The translations under genes and the position numbers were made by a program. From Antilocapra americana (lineage: Eukaryota; Chordata; Mammalia; Artiodactyla; Antilocapridae): a stretch of 64,000 nt of DNA. Location of the stretch: assembly GCA_007570785.1 (NCBI GenBank), contig ML661885.1:36680004-36744003 (forward strand), read 5' to 3'. Shown piece by piece: positions 32,641 through 43,990 of the stretch; the stretch's first letter is position 1, and the number at the start of each line of letters is the position of its first letter. Under the pieces are notes generated by a model. That model did not search any database and had not been told where the DNA came from. It worked only from the letters and a program-made list of their open reading frames with translations.

Positions 32641-33400
32641 CTTTCTTGTGATGAATTCTGCTGCCAGCTGTCAGTGGAGACGTTTTCTAGAGAAAGCTGT
32701 GCATTTCGTTGTAATTCTTTGAGAAGGTTATTAATCCATTTGCATAAAAGCCTCTATTGATGGCTTTCTTGTCTCATGGAATGCAATTCTTCCTCTGAAT
32801 ACCTTACAGTGGGAGACATCATCTAGAGTCAGCGTATGTGAGCATCTCGTAGTCGGAGTAACACAGTCATGGCATACTGAGCTTGTCTCTTTCTTTTAAA
32901 GGGCTGATTCAGGCAGCTTAGGATCTCAGCTCTTCCAGATTACACTGAGATGAACCTGACTGCATCCAAGCTGCCAGTTCGATCATAATTTTGATTTCCA
33001 AGTCCCATAAGTTTCCGTTTCTTCAAAGGTCATTTTCAAAATGCTATCTGCATGCCCAAGCCCTTTACAAACTTTACCTTTGCCTCTAATACAGGAGCAA
33101 TCGTGACCAAAAGGCCAGATCCTTTCAAAGAAGCACAGAATGTTAGTTTCATTTTCTATACCTCTAGACTTGATAAGGAAAAGCAAACGGAAGTGGCTGG
33201 ATCCAGCTCACAACACTGGGGAGCTGCTCCCAGTTTATTCTGATTCTTTTGTGGATAATTAGAGAATGTGCTCACTCACAGCATGACTTCTGGGTAGAGG
33301 AAAATCTAAAGGCAACTGGGGGCAAATTAAATTATTATTAAGTCACTTAATTCACAGAGTATGAGACTGAAAATCTCTCACACTGTTTTGTCTTAATTCA
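32641..33400. promoter_or_regulatory. Second candidate conserved noncoding element
   Basis: Repeat-free for about 760 bp. Contains TTAATCC (32731) abutting the octamer-type ATTTGCATAA (32738-32747), TAATTAG (33256-33262), and the AT-rich stretch 33324-33353 with stacked TTAA/ATTA cores. Frames of 63-67 codons overlap it on both strands without domains. The enhancer reading is inference from motif density and absence of repeats. Confidence 0.3.
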
Positions 33401-33721
33401 GATTTCAGTGTTATATAGATACTTGCATCTTTAGGACCTACTCTCAGCCTTGCATTTGCTGACTTATTTCCTGGATTTGGTCAACTTTAAAGATTCTTAA
33501 AAAGTAAACATAATTTGAAGTTATGCCTTTCTCATTACTACTATCCACACATCTTATTGTTCAGTTATAGAAAGGGTCTGTGTTTCTTTACCTTTATAAA
33601 TTTTACATACAAAGTCAGAGAGGGATAAAGGAAGAGGGGCCCTGTAGAGACGATTCCTTAGCCTTAGCATTAGCTCTCTGAACTTTGGAAACTGAGCTTT
33701 AGTAGTTGTTAGGCTATTTTT
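33401..33721. other. Unassigned AT-rich sequence
   Basis: Nothing recognised. Confidence 0.3.
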
Positions 33722-33915
33722 AGGGCTTCCTTGATAGCTCAGTTGGTAAAGAATCTGCCTGCAATGCAGGAGACCCTGGTTTGATTCCTGGGTTGGAAGA
33801 TCCCCTGGAGAAGGAAAAGGCTACCCACTGCAGTATTCTGGCCTGGAGAATTCCATGGACTGTATAGTCCGTGGGGTCACAAAGAGTCGGACATGACTGA
33901 GCACCTTTCACATTT
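33722..33915 (+). mobile_element. Bov-tA SINE, full length
   Basis: 'gcttccttgatagctcagttgg', 'gcctgcaatgcaggagaccc', 'cagtattctggcctggag', 'gtcggacatgactgagcacc'. The flanks 'atttttaggg' and 'atttttcagg' may be a slightly decayed target-site duplication. Confidence 0.95.
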
Positions 33916-35773
33916 TTCAGGCTGTGGCTAGCTATAGATCATAGAAGCACTACTGGAAACACCTACCTAAGGAAACAATAAATGTCTTTATGGCTTAAAC
34001 CCCTGTTAGTTGGGTCACCTGTTATCTGGCATCTCTGGAATCCCCTTGAAGAGAGACTTACCCACCACGGTCACAAGGTGGCTGCCAGAGTCGCAGGCAC
34101 TGCACTTGGCTGCAGCTCAAGGCAGGAAGCAGGTGGCTAGCCAGGGCAGTGGGCAAGGACTGCCCCTGTGTGTTATTCTCTCTCTATCAATGAGGAGAAA
34201 TCCTTCCCAGAAATTCTCTCACCCGTCTCATTGACCTGAAGCAGGTCAGGTTTAAGAGGAGGCTGGAACAGTGAGCAATTTTATCAAACTTTATAGTGGC
34301 AGGCAGACAGGAGAGCATGTTTTTCAGCGTAGCTGGAACAGTTGCCGTTCCTGAAAACGTCACGGTACCCAGTGAGTCCCCTCCTGGGAAAATGCTCTAG
34401 ACCTGCTCTATTTAAACCATTCCCAGAGCCTCATGACTGTAATAATACAGAAATATACATACCAAATCAAGCAGTAGCCCACATAATTCACACGATGACT
34501 ATAAGGAAACCTTCCTAAAAGGAAATCATTCAGAAAGAAAAACCAGAAAATGGAATACGGGAGAAGATTCACAGGTACTTCAAGTTACCAACCAAATGCT
34601 ATCCTAGGCCTTTCATCATCTAGGCGACCACTTACTAATAAATCAAAAGTAGAGGAGTGAGCAACAGCTTCCGCAAAATGACAACATGCTCTGCATTGGG
34701 AATAGACTGTCCTGATGAATTTCGACTGGAAAGCAAACTGGTAAAGTTCTCCCTTTGCTGCCTGCCCTCTCCTTAGCCACTTCCGGACCCACTACCTGAG
34801 CACCGACCCTGCAGGTTCAGGTGCCAAAAGCTGAATTAGTCGAGGCAGAAGTTAAGCTCCAGCTTAACAGTAAGCATTTGGTGACTCGTTGAGACATGCC
34901 TCATGAGAAAAATGTCACCAACTTGGCAGACACAAGTGTCTTGAAAGAAAACATTCCAATAGAATGTACTGAAACACACAAAATAGGAGCACTGAGCCAG
35001 GCTTTCTGAAATAATCCAAGCATATCCAGGAGGTGGGAAGGCCAGAAAGATTTTATATTTATTTATATTTATATATAAATTACACATATATATATATACA
35101 CATAATTTGCAATTTTATTCTAAGTATCTTATACATAGAACAAAATTCCAAATTCATGTGTCTTTATTGGTATGTGGAAATATCACATCTGGGGGGGCAG
35201 CCGAACATGGCACATCTGTGCTAAGTAAATTTAAGTGAGGTATTCATTAAATGCTTTTTGATGATGTGATAGGAATTTTTCCTACCAACACTTAGCCATC
35301 CGCTTCTCATTTACTCATCCTGATCAGAGATAATCCAATCCAATCCAGGGTCTAACATTTTCCCCTGCAGTTTAACAGCTATGTACACTTGCTGTTTATT
35401 TAGCTGACAGACGGAATCACAGGAGAACCACCAGGGGCCTGTCCTTGGCTTTCTCTCCTGGACACTGGAAGGAGCATAGCAACTAGAGGTGATAAGATGA
35501 ATGTATAGGAGGCAATGTCCTTAGAGGCAGGAATTAGTAAAGGACAGGGCCTTTTGGAAAAGGCAGTGCACCAGTCCCATCAGCTAGGGGATGCCACAGC
35601 CAGCCAGCATTGGGACCCCAGGAGTCTGCAGACAGATTGCTTGCCACCCAGAGTTTCAGATACCCACACGCAGCTGCCCTGGGAAACTAGTGGCAGAGGA
35701 GCTTCTGCCAGCCTGGTGCAAGCAGACTGGAGCCCGGAGACTCTTCATTCTCCAGACATTCAGGGACATTTTG
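33916..35773. other. Long unassigned stretch
   Basis: No gene or clear repeat in about 1.85 kb. An AT-rich patch with TATATA runs lies at 35048-35108, and an A/G-rich frame at 35515-35787 has no motif. Some of it may be old repeat beyond recognition. Confidence 0.35.
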
Positions 35774-35990
35774 TCTCCTGGCAATGACTCAGCAGGTAAA
35801 GAATCAGCCTGCAATGCAGGAGACAGAGGAGACACTGGTTTGATCCCTGGGTCAGGAAAATCCCCTGGAGGAGGAAATGGAAACCCACTACAGTATTCTT
35901 GCCTGGAGAATCCCAAGGACAAAGGTGCCTGGCAGGCTATAGACCATGGGGTTGCAAAGAGTCAGACACGACTGAATGACTAAGCACACA
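35774..35990 (+). mobile_element. Bov-tA SINE next to MER5A-like element
   Basis: 'ggcaatgactcagcaggtaaag', a duplicated 'gagacagaggagacactgg' bridge, 'cagtattcttgcctggag' and 'gtcagacacgactgaatgac'. The head is blurred into the flank. Confidence 0.93.
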
Positions 35991-36178
35991 GGGCATATTT
36001 GGTAATGTCTGGAGACATTTTTGGTCACCACAATGGGAAGAGTGCTGCTAGCATCTAGTGGGTAGAAGTTAAGGATGCTGTAAACATCTTGCAACACACA
36101 GGACCACCCCTCACCCTGACAAAGGATTATCCAGCCCGTCACGTCAGTAGTGCCCAGGTTGATAAGCCCTGCCCTAAA
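35991..36178 (+). repeat. MER5A-like hAT-Charlie DNA transposon remnant
   Basis: 'ggtaatgtctggagacatttttggtcacc', 'gtgctgctagcatctagtgggtag', 'ggatgctgtaaacatcttgc' and 'ggattatccagccc...gtagtgcccaggttgataa' follow the nonautonomous MER5A wording closely. No transposase is encoded. Confidence 0.85.
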
Positions 36179-36339
36179 CCCAAGAGAGAGGAAAGCTGAG
36201 GCTGGGAACACAGAGGAGAGCTGCAGGGGACTCAGCTCTTTGTCATTAGCACTCGGTAAGTTGCATGGATTGTGATGCATTCATTCTAAACTCAGGTGTA
36301 TTGTTAACATACAAGCTTTGAAAAGCTTGAATTTGATCA

Positions 36340-36475
36340 AATCCCTTTATCTCACTCTGTCTTGACTTCCTCACTTATACATTGAAGATGATAAGAATAC
36401 CTACCTGATACAGCTGTTGTAAATAATTCATATATTATTTTCTGAGCTTCATTATGGACTTCACAAATATTATTT
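36340..36475 (-). repeat. MIR SINE fragment, antisense
   Basis: 'tcttgacttcctcacttatacattgaagatgataagaatacctacctgatacagctgttgtaaataattc' is the antisense MIR 3' half. Confidence 0.7.
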
Positions 36476-36744
36476 ACCTCCTGGAATTTTTCAAGGACAA
36501 GATGAAGTAATGCATGTGAATTTATTACAAAATTTTAAAACACTACACAAGTAAAGGGGTAAAGAATTAGAAAGCTGCCTCCGTGGGCTTCATCTACATC
36601 TCACTGAAAATATTTTGAGAGGGAAAAAACAGTATGCCCATTTTCTTACTGATAATTTTCTATTCATTATAGTAGAAGCTATTTAAATATATATTCCCCA
36701 CTCTGCTGCCCAGGTAAGAGATTAAAGGCTTTCTTAGTTGTGAT

Positions 36745-37910
36745 TTTAAATGGGGCTCAGTCTTGGGACTTCTTTTCTCTGTCTACATCCATTTCCTAGA
36801 CAAACTCATCAATCTCAAGATTTAAGTATCAGCTGATAGAAAAGAGTTGCCTATTTTCTGGAGACAACTATTTTCTCCAGTCCAAAGCTCTTGTCTGAAA
36901 TACAGACTCATAGATTGTCCTAAAATATCCAGTTTGCATCTCAAACTTAGCATGTTTTAAACTGAACTCGATTGCCCCTAAATAGTCATTCCATCATCTG
37001 GCCAAAAAATGTAGGAGCCATCTGTGCCCCCATTTCTCACATCCCACATTCAATAGGTCTGTAAACATATCCAGAATCAAAAGACTTCTTGCTTCCTCCA
37101 CAGTATTGATCTTTTTTTAATATTTATTTTTATTTATTTAGCTGCACTGGGTCTTCTTTGTGGCATGTGGAATCTTTAGTTGTGGCATGCAAACTCCTGG
37201 TTATGGCATGTGGGATCTAGTTTCCCAACCAGGTATCAAACCTGGGCCCCCTGCATTGGGAGCGCAGTCTTAGCCTCTGGACCACCAGGCGAGCCCCCCC
37301 CCCACACTGAACTTGATCAAAGCTACCATCACCTTTCTTCTGGATTATTGAAATAGTTTCTAAATAGCCTCCCTAAAGCTGGATTTGAACAGATTAGCCA
37401 AAATGATACTATTACAAATTAGTGAGATCATATCAGCCTTCTGCTAGAATCCCTGCACTGCTCCCAGTTCTGCTCTGAATGAAAGCACCGGTCCTCACAG
37501 CATCCTCCAACATCCCATGACCCCCACCCTTTCCTTGACAACTTGGCCATATCTCTCACTTTCTTCCCAACCCCACTCTTCCCTAGGCTCTCAAGCCTTT
37601 CACTCTGGAACATTCTACCCTGACTCACATCAGGGCTCATAGGTCACCTCCTCACTATTCTTTTTAAAATTGCAAACATCCTCACTCCCTACCCTACACT
37701 TGCATTTGCTCGTCTCTGCTTTGTTTTTCTCCATAATAATCCTTCTCATCTGACAACCTATTCAATACTTACATTACGTAATTATTGCTTTGATTCGCTT
37801 CCCCTACTAGAATAAAAAAAGCCCCAAGACGGTAAGAAGTTTTGTCTTCTTTGTTCACTACTTTATTCCCAACAATCACATCAGTGTTTGATGCATAGTT
37901 AAATAAATTA
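36745..37910 (+). repeat. L2 LINE, longest copy in the window, split by a CHR SINE
   Basis: Sense L2 from the mid reverse-transcriptase coding part ('ggggctcagtcttgggacttc', 'aagtatcagctgatag', 'ctgaactcgattgcccctaa') through 'cttctggattattgaaatagtttctaaatagcctcc' to 'cactctggaacattctaccctgac' and the 3' end 'cagtgtttgatgcatag...aatatttattag'. Frames are broken many times, so no product. The CHR SINE sits at about 37110-37310. Confidence 0.82.
37108..37310 (-). repeat. CHR-type SINE, antisense, nested in L2
   Basis: 'ttttatttatttagctgcactgggtcttc', 'gcatgtgggatctagtttcccaacc', 'cccctgcattgggagcgcagtcttagcc' and 'ggaccaccaggcgagcc' give a full antisense CHR copy with its A/T-rich tail at the left. 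The repeated 'ttgatc' on both sides is a weak target-site duplication candidate. Confidence 0.88.
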
Positions 37911-38084
37911 AATATTTATTAGTAAATAAATGCACGGACGATTAGAATGTGTGTGATGACCACACACATTCCAATAGTTCTTGGAGGGACAGTCTAATTT
38001 TATGTTAAAAAAGAAAATTGTTCACTAATGTTACCTAATCTGTATAACTTTCCCATCTGAGAATAGATATGCCATTTAACAATG

Positions 38085-38578
38085 GGGAGGGTGCGGTGAA
38101 TTGGAAGATTAGTATTGACATATATACACTGTGTGTGTCTGTGTGTGCTTAGTCATTCAGTCGTGTCTGACTCTTTTTGACCCCATGGACTATAGCCCTC
38201 CAGGCTCCTCTCTCCATGGAATTCTCCATGTAAAAATATTAGATTGGGTTGCCATTCCCTTCTCTAGGGGATCTTCCCAACCTAGGGATCAAACCCAGGA
38301 CTCCTGCATTGCAAGTGGTTTCTTAACCGTCCGAGCTACCAGGGAAGGCCTGTATATACACTACCATGTGTAAAATAGATGCCTAGTGGGAACCTGCTGT
38401 ATAATGCAAGGGGCTCAGCTTAGTGCTCTGTGACGACCTAGATGCGTGGGATGGGGAGAAGGAGATCCAAGAGTGAGGGGATATACATATCCACATAGCT
38501 GATTCACTTCATTCTACAGCAGAAACTAACACAGAATTTTATAAAGCAATTATACCCTAATACAACAACAAAAACACT
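38085..38578 (+). repeat. L1 LINE 3' end, split by a SINE
   Basis: 'gaattggaagattagtattgac' and, beyond the SINE, 'aaatagatgcctagtgggaacctgctgtataatgc', 'ctgattcacttcattctacagcagaaactaac' and 'caattataccctaatac' form one L1 3' end with an A-rich tail near 38570. Confidence 0.88.
38131..38352 (-). mobile_element. Bov-tA SINE in L1 with target-site duplication
   Basis: Antisense Bov-tA led by a TG-rich stretch ('gtgtgtgtctgtgtgtgc'), then 'agtcattcagtcgtgtctgac' to 'ccgtccgagctaccagggaaggcc'. It is bounded by an exact 10-bp repeat, 'tatatacact', at 38121-38130 and 38353-38362. Confidence 0.96.
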
Positions 38579-38753
38579 GGCTTAGAGAGAAGCTTCAATT
38601 CCCCTTAACTGATTTCAGTCAATGTCCTGGAACTTGCAGATACGTAGAAAACCAGAACCATTATAATATCCATAGAACCAAAACTTTATCCTCTACTGCC
38701 TTCTTTTGCAGAAAAACCTTGCAAAAATCTGTAGTGAAACGTCTCCTTTATTC

Positions 38754-38952
38754 TGTGTGTGTGTTTGTGTGTGTGTATGCTCGGTCTCTCAGTGTGTCCT
38801 ACTCTGGAATTTCCCAGGCAAGAATACTGGAGTGGATTCCCATTTCCTTCTCCAGGGGATCTTTCAAAACCAGGGATGGAATCGCTTCTCTTTATGTCTC
38901 CTGCATTAGCAGGTGGATTCTTTTACCACTAATGTCACCTGGGAAGCCCCAC
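38754..38952 (-). mobile_element. Bov-tA SINE, antisense, internally deleted
   Basis: The left part ('gctcggtctctcagtgtgtcc') jumps directly to 'ctctggaatttcccaggcaag', so about 50 bases of the usual middle ('ctttgcgaccccatggac...') are missing. The right part is complete to 'ccactaatgtcacctgggaagcc'. A TG run lies at its left edge (38754-38778). Confidence 0.92.
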
Positions 38953-39209
38953 ATCAAATTCGTTAGCAGAATGTCTTCTCCCATGCTTCCCAAACTCTTT
39001 GTCTGCTGAAGGGCTGTAGTGTAAGAATTTTAAGTTGTCCAGAGAAAGCATTGCAGGTGTTGGGATGGATGAAGAGTTCTTCTAGATGCCTGTAATTTGG
39101 CCACACCTCTGTTTATATCACATATTTTGAAAAGTTAAGAAATCTTAAGAGGTCCACTGCTTCAATCCAAATGAGTAAACTACATGTCCCAAGGGGTTGG
39201 TGTAATTAT

Positions 39210-39325
39210 TCCAAGTTTCGTATCAAGTTGCTGAATCTTTCGAAGCCTTGGTTTGCTGATCTACAAAACTGAAATGGTAATACTATCTTAGTACCTGCCA
39301 GGATTAGAGATGGCTCTCTGTCTAG
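39210..39325 (-). repeat. MIR SINE fragment, antisense
   Basis: 'aagttgctgaatctttcgaagccttggtttgctgatctacaaaactgaaatggtaatactatc' follows the antisense MIR core-to-3' order. Confidence 0.7.
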
Positions 39326-39570
39326 ACTGAACCTTTTTCACTTTATTTCTTTGAGTGAAAAGAGCAGGAAATTGTAGGACTCAAGAAGTCAAAGATAGTC
39401 AAGGAAGTTTTCTCTCCCTTTATTTCCCATCTGAGAAAGTGCTATGGAAATTTGTATTTTACCCTCCCTACTCTCATCTCTCTGCTGAAGTTGGACTACT
39501 TTGCTGTCTGGCAGTCAGTCCCAAACCTTGGAACTGGAACAGCTTATTTGATTAGAGAGAAAGACCCAGA

Positions 39571-39600
39571 GGAGTTTCTCTGTAAGGAGTTTCTCTGTAA
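39571..39600. repeat. Perfect 15-bp tandem duplication
   Basis: The unit 'ggagtttctctgtaa' occurs twice head-to-tail (39571-39585, 39586-39600) with no mismatch, pointing to a recent replication-slippage event. Confidence 0.95.
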
Positions 39601-40536
39601 ACCCTACACAATTCTGACCCTATCTGGCAACTGCTTCAAAGGCTGAGGGTGTTCTGGCCCTTTAATAGGTTCCCTAAAGGAGATGGTGGCCCTATGGAGA
39701 AAGCCAGTTATCTCTCTGTCCTATCATTTGGGATATATTTATTTTTTGGTGTTCTGTTATTTAATAGAGATGGGGAAATCAAACTAGTATACTTTTAAAC
39801 ACAGCTTTTCCCAGGAAATTTGCAAACACTGCATTTTTTTTAACTAGATATGATTCTATCTTCTGGGAAAAGACATATAGATCTTTAAAAGAAAAGCATC
39901 TTTATAAGAAAAGCAACAATCGCCACAGCCTATTAACTCTGCATTCCAGAAAAAAAAAATAAAAAGAAATTACATGGTGAGCACATGTGGTGAGGCTGGA
40001 GGCAAGGAGGTGTTTAAAGTTCCTGAAGAGGTTTGTATAATGGAAGCTAAGTAATAATCACATATTTAACAGGAGTTCTCTAATGTTTGAGTGAAATCAA
40101 AATATGAATTCATAGCCGAGTGTCTAAGAACTTTGTGCTTAGTAGATGCTAGCTCCCTCTGCCCCTTTCTCTTACATTCACACCAGAATGATGTCTCGTG
40201 AAATTGAATACCTCACCAGCTTCCCTAACACCTCTCATTGTCCCTAAAAAATGGGAAAAAAACATGATGATGCTCTTTATTTAAAAATCATGCAAGAGTG
40301 GGGTGAGGCAAAGGCTGTGGAGACAGGATTTGTATTCTCTGTGGACTGTTTTCAATGTATGCACATGATGCCATAGGGACAAGTTAGAGAAATAGCTGGT
40401 GAAAATAGGACTACTGAGACATTTGTGTTACTATAGAAGCGGTTATTCCTTATTGATACAGGAGCAATTATGATACATTTCTTCCTTAGAATACCAAGAA
40501 TGAAACAGAGCTCGATGTGGAAATGTAATCCTATTT
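39601..40536. other. Unassigned AT-rich sequence
   Basis: No recognised repeat or gene. A-runs at about 39949-39957. Confidence 0.35.
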
Positions 40537-40712
40537 CACACATATATGTATGACATATGTGATATACATACATGATACATATATGTGTATGATATACATG
40601 TGTGTGATACACATATGCGGTTATACACATGTGTGTGATATTCATATGTGGTTATGCTTCCATGTATATATAATATACATACACAGTATATGTATGCATA
40701 TGTCTGTGTGGG
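40537..40712. repeat. Degenerate TG/TA minisatellite
   Basis: ATGTGTGATA-type units repeat imperfectly. Two adjoining 31-bp units at 40596-40626 and 40627-40657 differ at four positions. Frames of 67-97 codons on both strands, rich in His, Ile, Met, Tyr and Cys, are low-complexity artefacts. Confidence 0.88.
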
Positions 40713-41155
40713 ATGAGTGTGTTTATCTGCAAGGCCATAATTCAAGCAGTTAAATATAAAATTTTTGATGGAAGAAGAAAAGTGGACATTCACTTGTAAT
40801 GCTGTGCATGTGGCAGAAATATTTAACTCTCATCAGTTTTCACTGGTTACCCATAGACTTCTCCAATTTTCCATTTTCCCATGCAGGTAGGTGGAATTGT
40901 GTGACTAGTTTCTGCCCATGAAATGTGAGTAAAAGTGACATATGTCACTTTCTGTCTGGGTTACATAAGTTGTGAGTCCTCCAAGCTATTTCCCTATCAC
41001 AACATGGAAGCAGCCTGGATCACTAAGTTTGCATGGAGGACAGTTTCCTGGATGCTTAAGTTGTAGTTAAGTTAAGATGTAGTATGAGCGTGTGAATGTG
41101 TGTGTTGGGGGAGGAGGCTCATTGTGGAAAGCTACTGAGATTTTGGTGCTAATTA
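40713..41155. other. Unassigned sequence
   Basis: Nothing recognised apart from a short palindrome-like 'aagtgacatatgtcactt' (40935-40952). Confidence 0.35.
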
Positions 41156-41157
41156 AT

Positions 41158-41695
41158 ATAATGTATTAGTTATCTGTTGGACATAGTGAATTTCCCCCAC
41201 CTTTCCAAGCTTAGTAGCTAGAAGCAACAAACATTTATAATCTCATTGGTCAGGAACTCAGGAGTAGATCCAGTTGAGGGTCACTATGAGGCTGCAATCG
41301 AAGTGTTGGCCAGGGGAGTAGTGATCTCAATGCTCTGCCGGGGCAGGACAGTCTTCTTTCTAGCCCACTCATGTGACCATTGGCTAGTCTTAGCTCCTTG
41401 TGGCAGTTGACCAAAGACACAAATGGCCTCTCTGGAGGGTTGCTCAAGGCCAGGCCACTTGCTTAGAGAGAGTGATATATAAGAGAAAGAGAGATTCCAA
41501 GATAATATAATTTAATATTATAAAATCAGCCATAGTCTTTTTATAACCTAATCTCTTAAATTATAAATACCCTATTCTGTTTGTTTGAAGTGAGTCACTA
41601 AATCCATTCCAGATTCAGGGAGATAAGAATTTCAAGACTGTGAATACGAGGAAGTGGCTCACTGGGGCCATCTGAGGCTGATGATGACACACAGC
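41158..41695 (-). repeat. Old mammalian LTR-type repeat, class uncertain
   Basis: 'tgtattagttatctgttgg', 'ctcattggtcaggaactcaggagtag', 'gaggctgcaatcgaagtgttggccagggg', 'cactcatgtgaccattggctag' and 'gtgaatacgaggaagtggctcactggggccatctgaggctg' follow in order a well-known ancient eutherian repeat. The exact family (ERVL/MaLR or other) was not resolved. Confidence 0.5.
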
Positions 41696-41788
41696 ACTGC
41701 CCAGTCTGCCCCGAGCAGTGCAATATTCTCTTCCACTGCATGACATTTTTAAGCACGAGTTACTTTTATAATGAATTACCTTCATAAA

Positions 41789-42010
41789 GGCTTCCCTGGT
41801 GGTTCAGACAGTCAAGAATCTGCCTGCAGTGTGGGAGACCCAGTCTCAACCTCTGGGTAGGGAAGATCCCCTAGAGAAGGGAATGGCTACCCACTCCAGT
41901 ATTCTTGCCTGGAGAATTCCATGGACAGAGAAGCCTAGTGGTCTACAGTCCATGGGGTCACAAAGAATCGGACACAATTGAACGACTAACACTTTCACTT
42001 TTTCACTTCA
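41789..42010 (+). mobile_element. Bov-tA SINE, full length
   Basis: 'gcttccctggtggttcagacag' to 'gaatcggacacaattgaacgac' and the 'actttcactttttcacttc' end. Both the tRNA-like head and the tail are complete. Confidence 0.95.
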
Positions 42011-42345
42011 CCTCTATATCAACAAAAACCAAACATTAAAACTTTCTTCTATACCATGTGTTTAAAAAAAAAAAAAAAGCTACCCAGCTAGAATCTCGGT
42101 ACTTTTCCTTTAAAAATAAATAAATAACCACCTAATGTGATGACCAGATGGAAAGATTATCCTCACTTCAAAGTACCTCATTACTCTCCAGTTCTTAAAC
42201 ACATATCTTGGAAGTGACTCATTTTATCCCTGCTTCATTTGTACTTTTGTCACACTCAAAGATATCTCCTTTGCTATAATCTAAACTATTGGGAGGTCTC
42301 TTGACCATTCTCTCCAGAAAAAGAAAAATTTCCTACATGTTAATA

Positions 42346-42396
42346 CAGACGGACATGACTGGGTGATTAAGCAAAGCACAGCACAGTACAGTAGCC
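42346..42396 (+). mobile_element. Bov-tA tail fragment
   Basis: Only 'cagacggacatgactgggtgattaagcaaagcacagcacag' remains, a severely 5'-truncated SINE. Confidence 0.7.
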
Positions 42397-43990
42397 ACTG
42401 AAGCAAAAATACAAAGAGAACCAGGTAATAATTCCCTTCTAAAGTCAGGGACCCAAAGCTTACACCAAGCCTTGCAGATGCTACCCGTCAGTAATTAGCT
42501 TCACTTCTGCTCAGGGCTGCTACTGTGTAGACACCTCGTTGTTTATTCATCTGTACCATAGCTCTTCAAAATTCTAAGATAATCAGGCAACTGGGAGATT
42601 AAGCTAGACTAGGACCTGGCAGCTCACCAAGCCAGTAGGATTTGGGTCCATCTTATGGGATTATCACCCATCTCAGGTCACTGTCTTGATGAAACAGGAA
42701 GGGAAGAAAGTGAGTATAATTACATACTGAATGCCTTTACATAAAAGGTAAGGATAAAAACGTCAAGGATTTTCCTCTATATTTGGAAAGAGAAGGCTTA
42801 AATAGGTGAAAGTCCAGAGACATCTTTAGTGAGAGAAAATCTGGAGGTAAAAATAAGCTGATGTAGGAGACAGGATCCAGGAGGTAGGACATAAAATCAA
42901 ACAGAATAGGGGGTATTGGGGAGATAAGATTGACCTTAATGGTTAGTAGATTTCAACTTTCTAAACAATAGTCATCAAATTCCATCCATGCCATTTTGAG
43001 AGTGGACTCACTTTGACCGCTGTACTCTTTTTTAAGAGCTGGGTAAGATTCAAGTGAATCTAACAGCATGGTAAAGTTGGCAAGTGAGGATAAATCATTT
43101 TTAATAGTTGCAGTTTGTAAAATAATGGTTCCTGTGGGAAGAGAGTGAGGAACTTTTACCACAGCTGGGTAGTCCCTATAATTTCCTCAATTTTCCTCTA
43201 AAATCCCATATCAGCAATGTAATTGTCTGCCTCACTGTCTCCCTTCCACCCCAGATGGAAGGGAGCGAGAACATTGAAGAGAATAATAATGCGACATTCA
43301 ATAAAGTGTTCTCAGCAGAGCCCCAGGTCAGGCTGAGGAGAAGGGCAGAATCCAGAGGGGATGGAAATAAAGCACCATTTCTGGGCACAGTCCTGGGTCT
43401 CCAGAGGCCAGAGTTACTCAGCAGAGGCTCCCCTTTCGGGGGCCAGGAGAGGGCAGATTTACAATGAGGGAGTTGATATCGTCCTTCTTTCAGAGCATGT
43501 TCCCGCACGTTGATTTTCACTTACTGGCCTTCACTCAGGTTTCATTTGAAAGAGGTTGGAGGTTAAAAAAAAATGAAAAGGAAAATATTTTTTAAAGAGA
43601 AATCATCTAGTGGAATATCCATCAAAGATAGACAGAGGAAAGGGGGAAAAAAATATCAAAACCGGAAACAAGCTCATATTCTAACAATAGTTTAGGAACC
43701 TTCCAGGAGACATAAAAGCAGTCCTGCTGGGCTTTCTGTATTTGCCTTGTCTCCTTCAACTCTTCTAGCCTCGGAGTCTATGGATGCATAAAGATTTTTC
43801 CTGATTGTATCAGGATTAAATGAAACTGCCTGTGACAGATAATCTACTAACAGTGGTCTGAACAGCATAGAAATCTGAAGGCTCCACAACATCATTAGGG
43901 ACCCATATGTCTTCCCGCCATGACTCCATCATCCCCAGGGTCTGGCCTGCATCCTCACTCCCCACAAAAGTAACTGGAGCTCAGGGGCCA
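42397..43990. other. Long unassigned stretch
   Basis: No clear repeat. Overlapping frames at 43176-43520 (minus, 114 codons) and 43255-43467 (plus) show no domain. An A-rich patch lies at 43566-43575. Confidence 0.35.

Noticed and set aside
40352..40793. His/Ile/Tyr/Cys-rich frames on both strands
   Set aside because: Translation of a degenerate TG/TA minisatellite.
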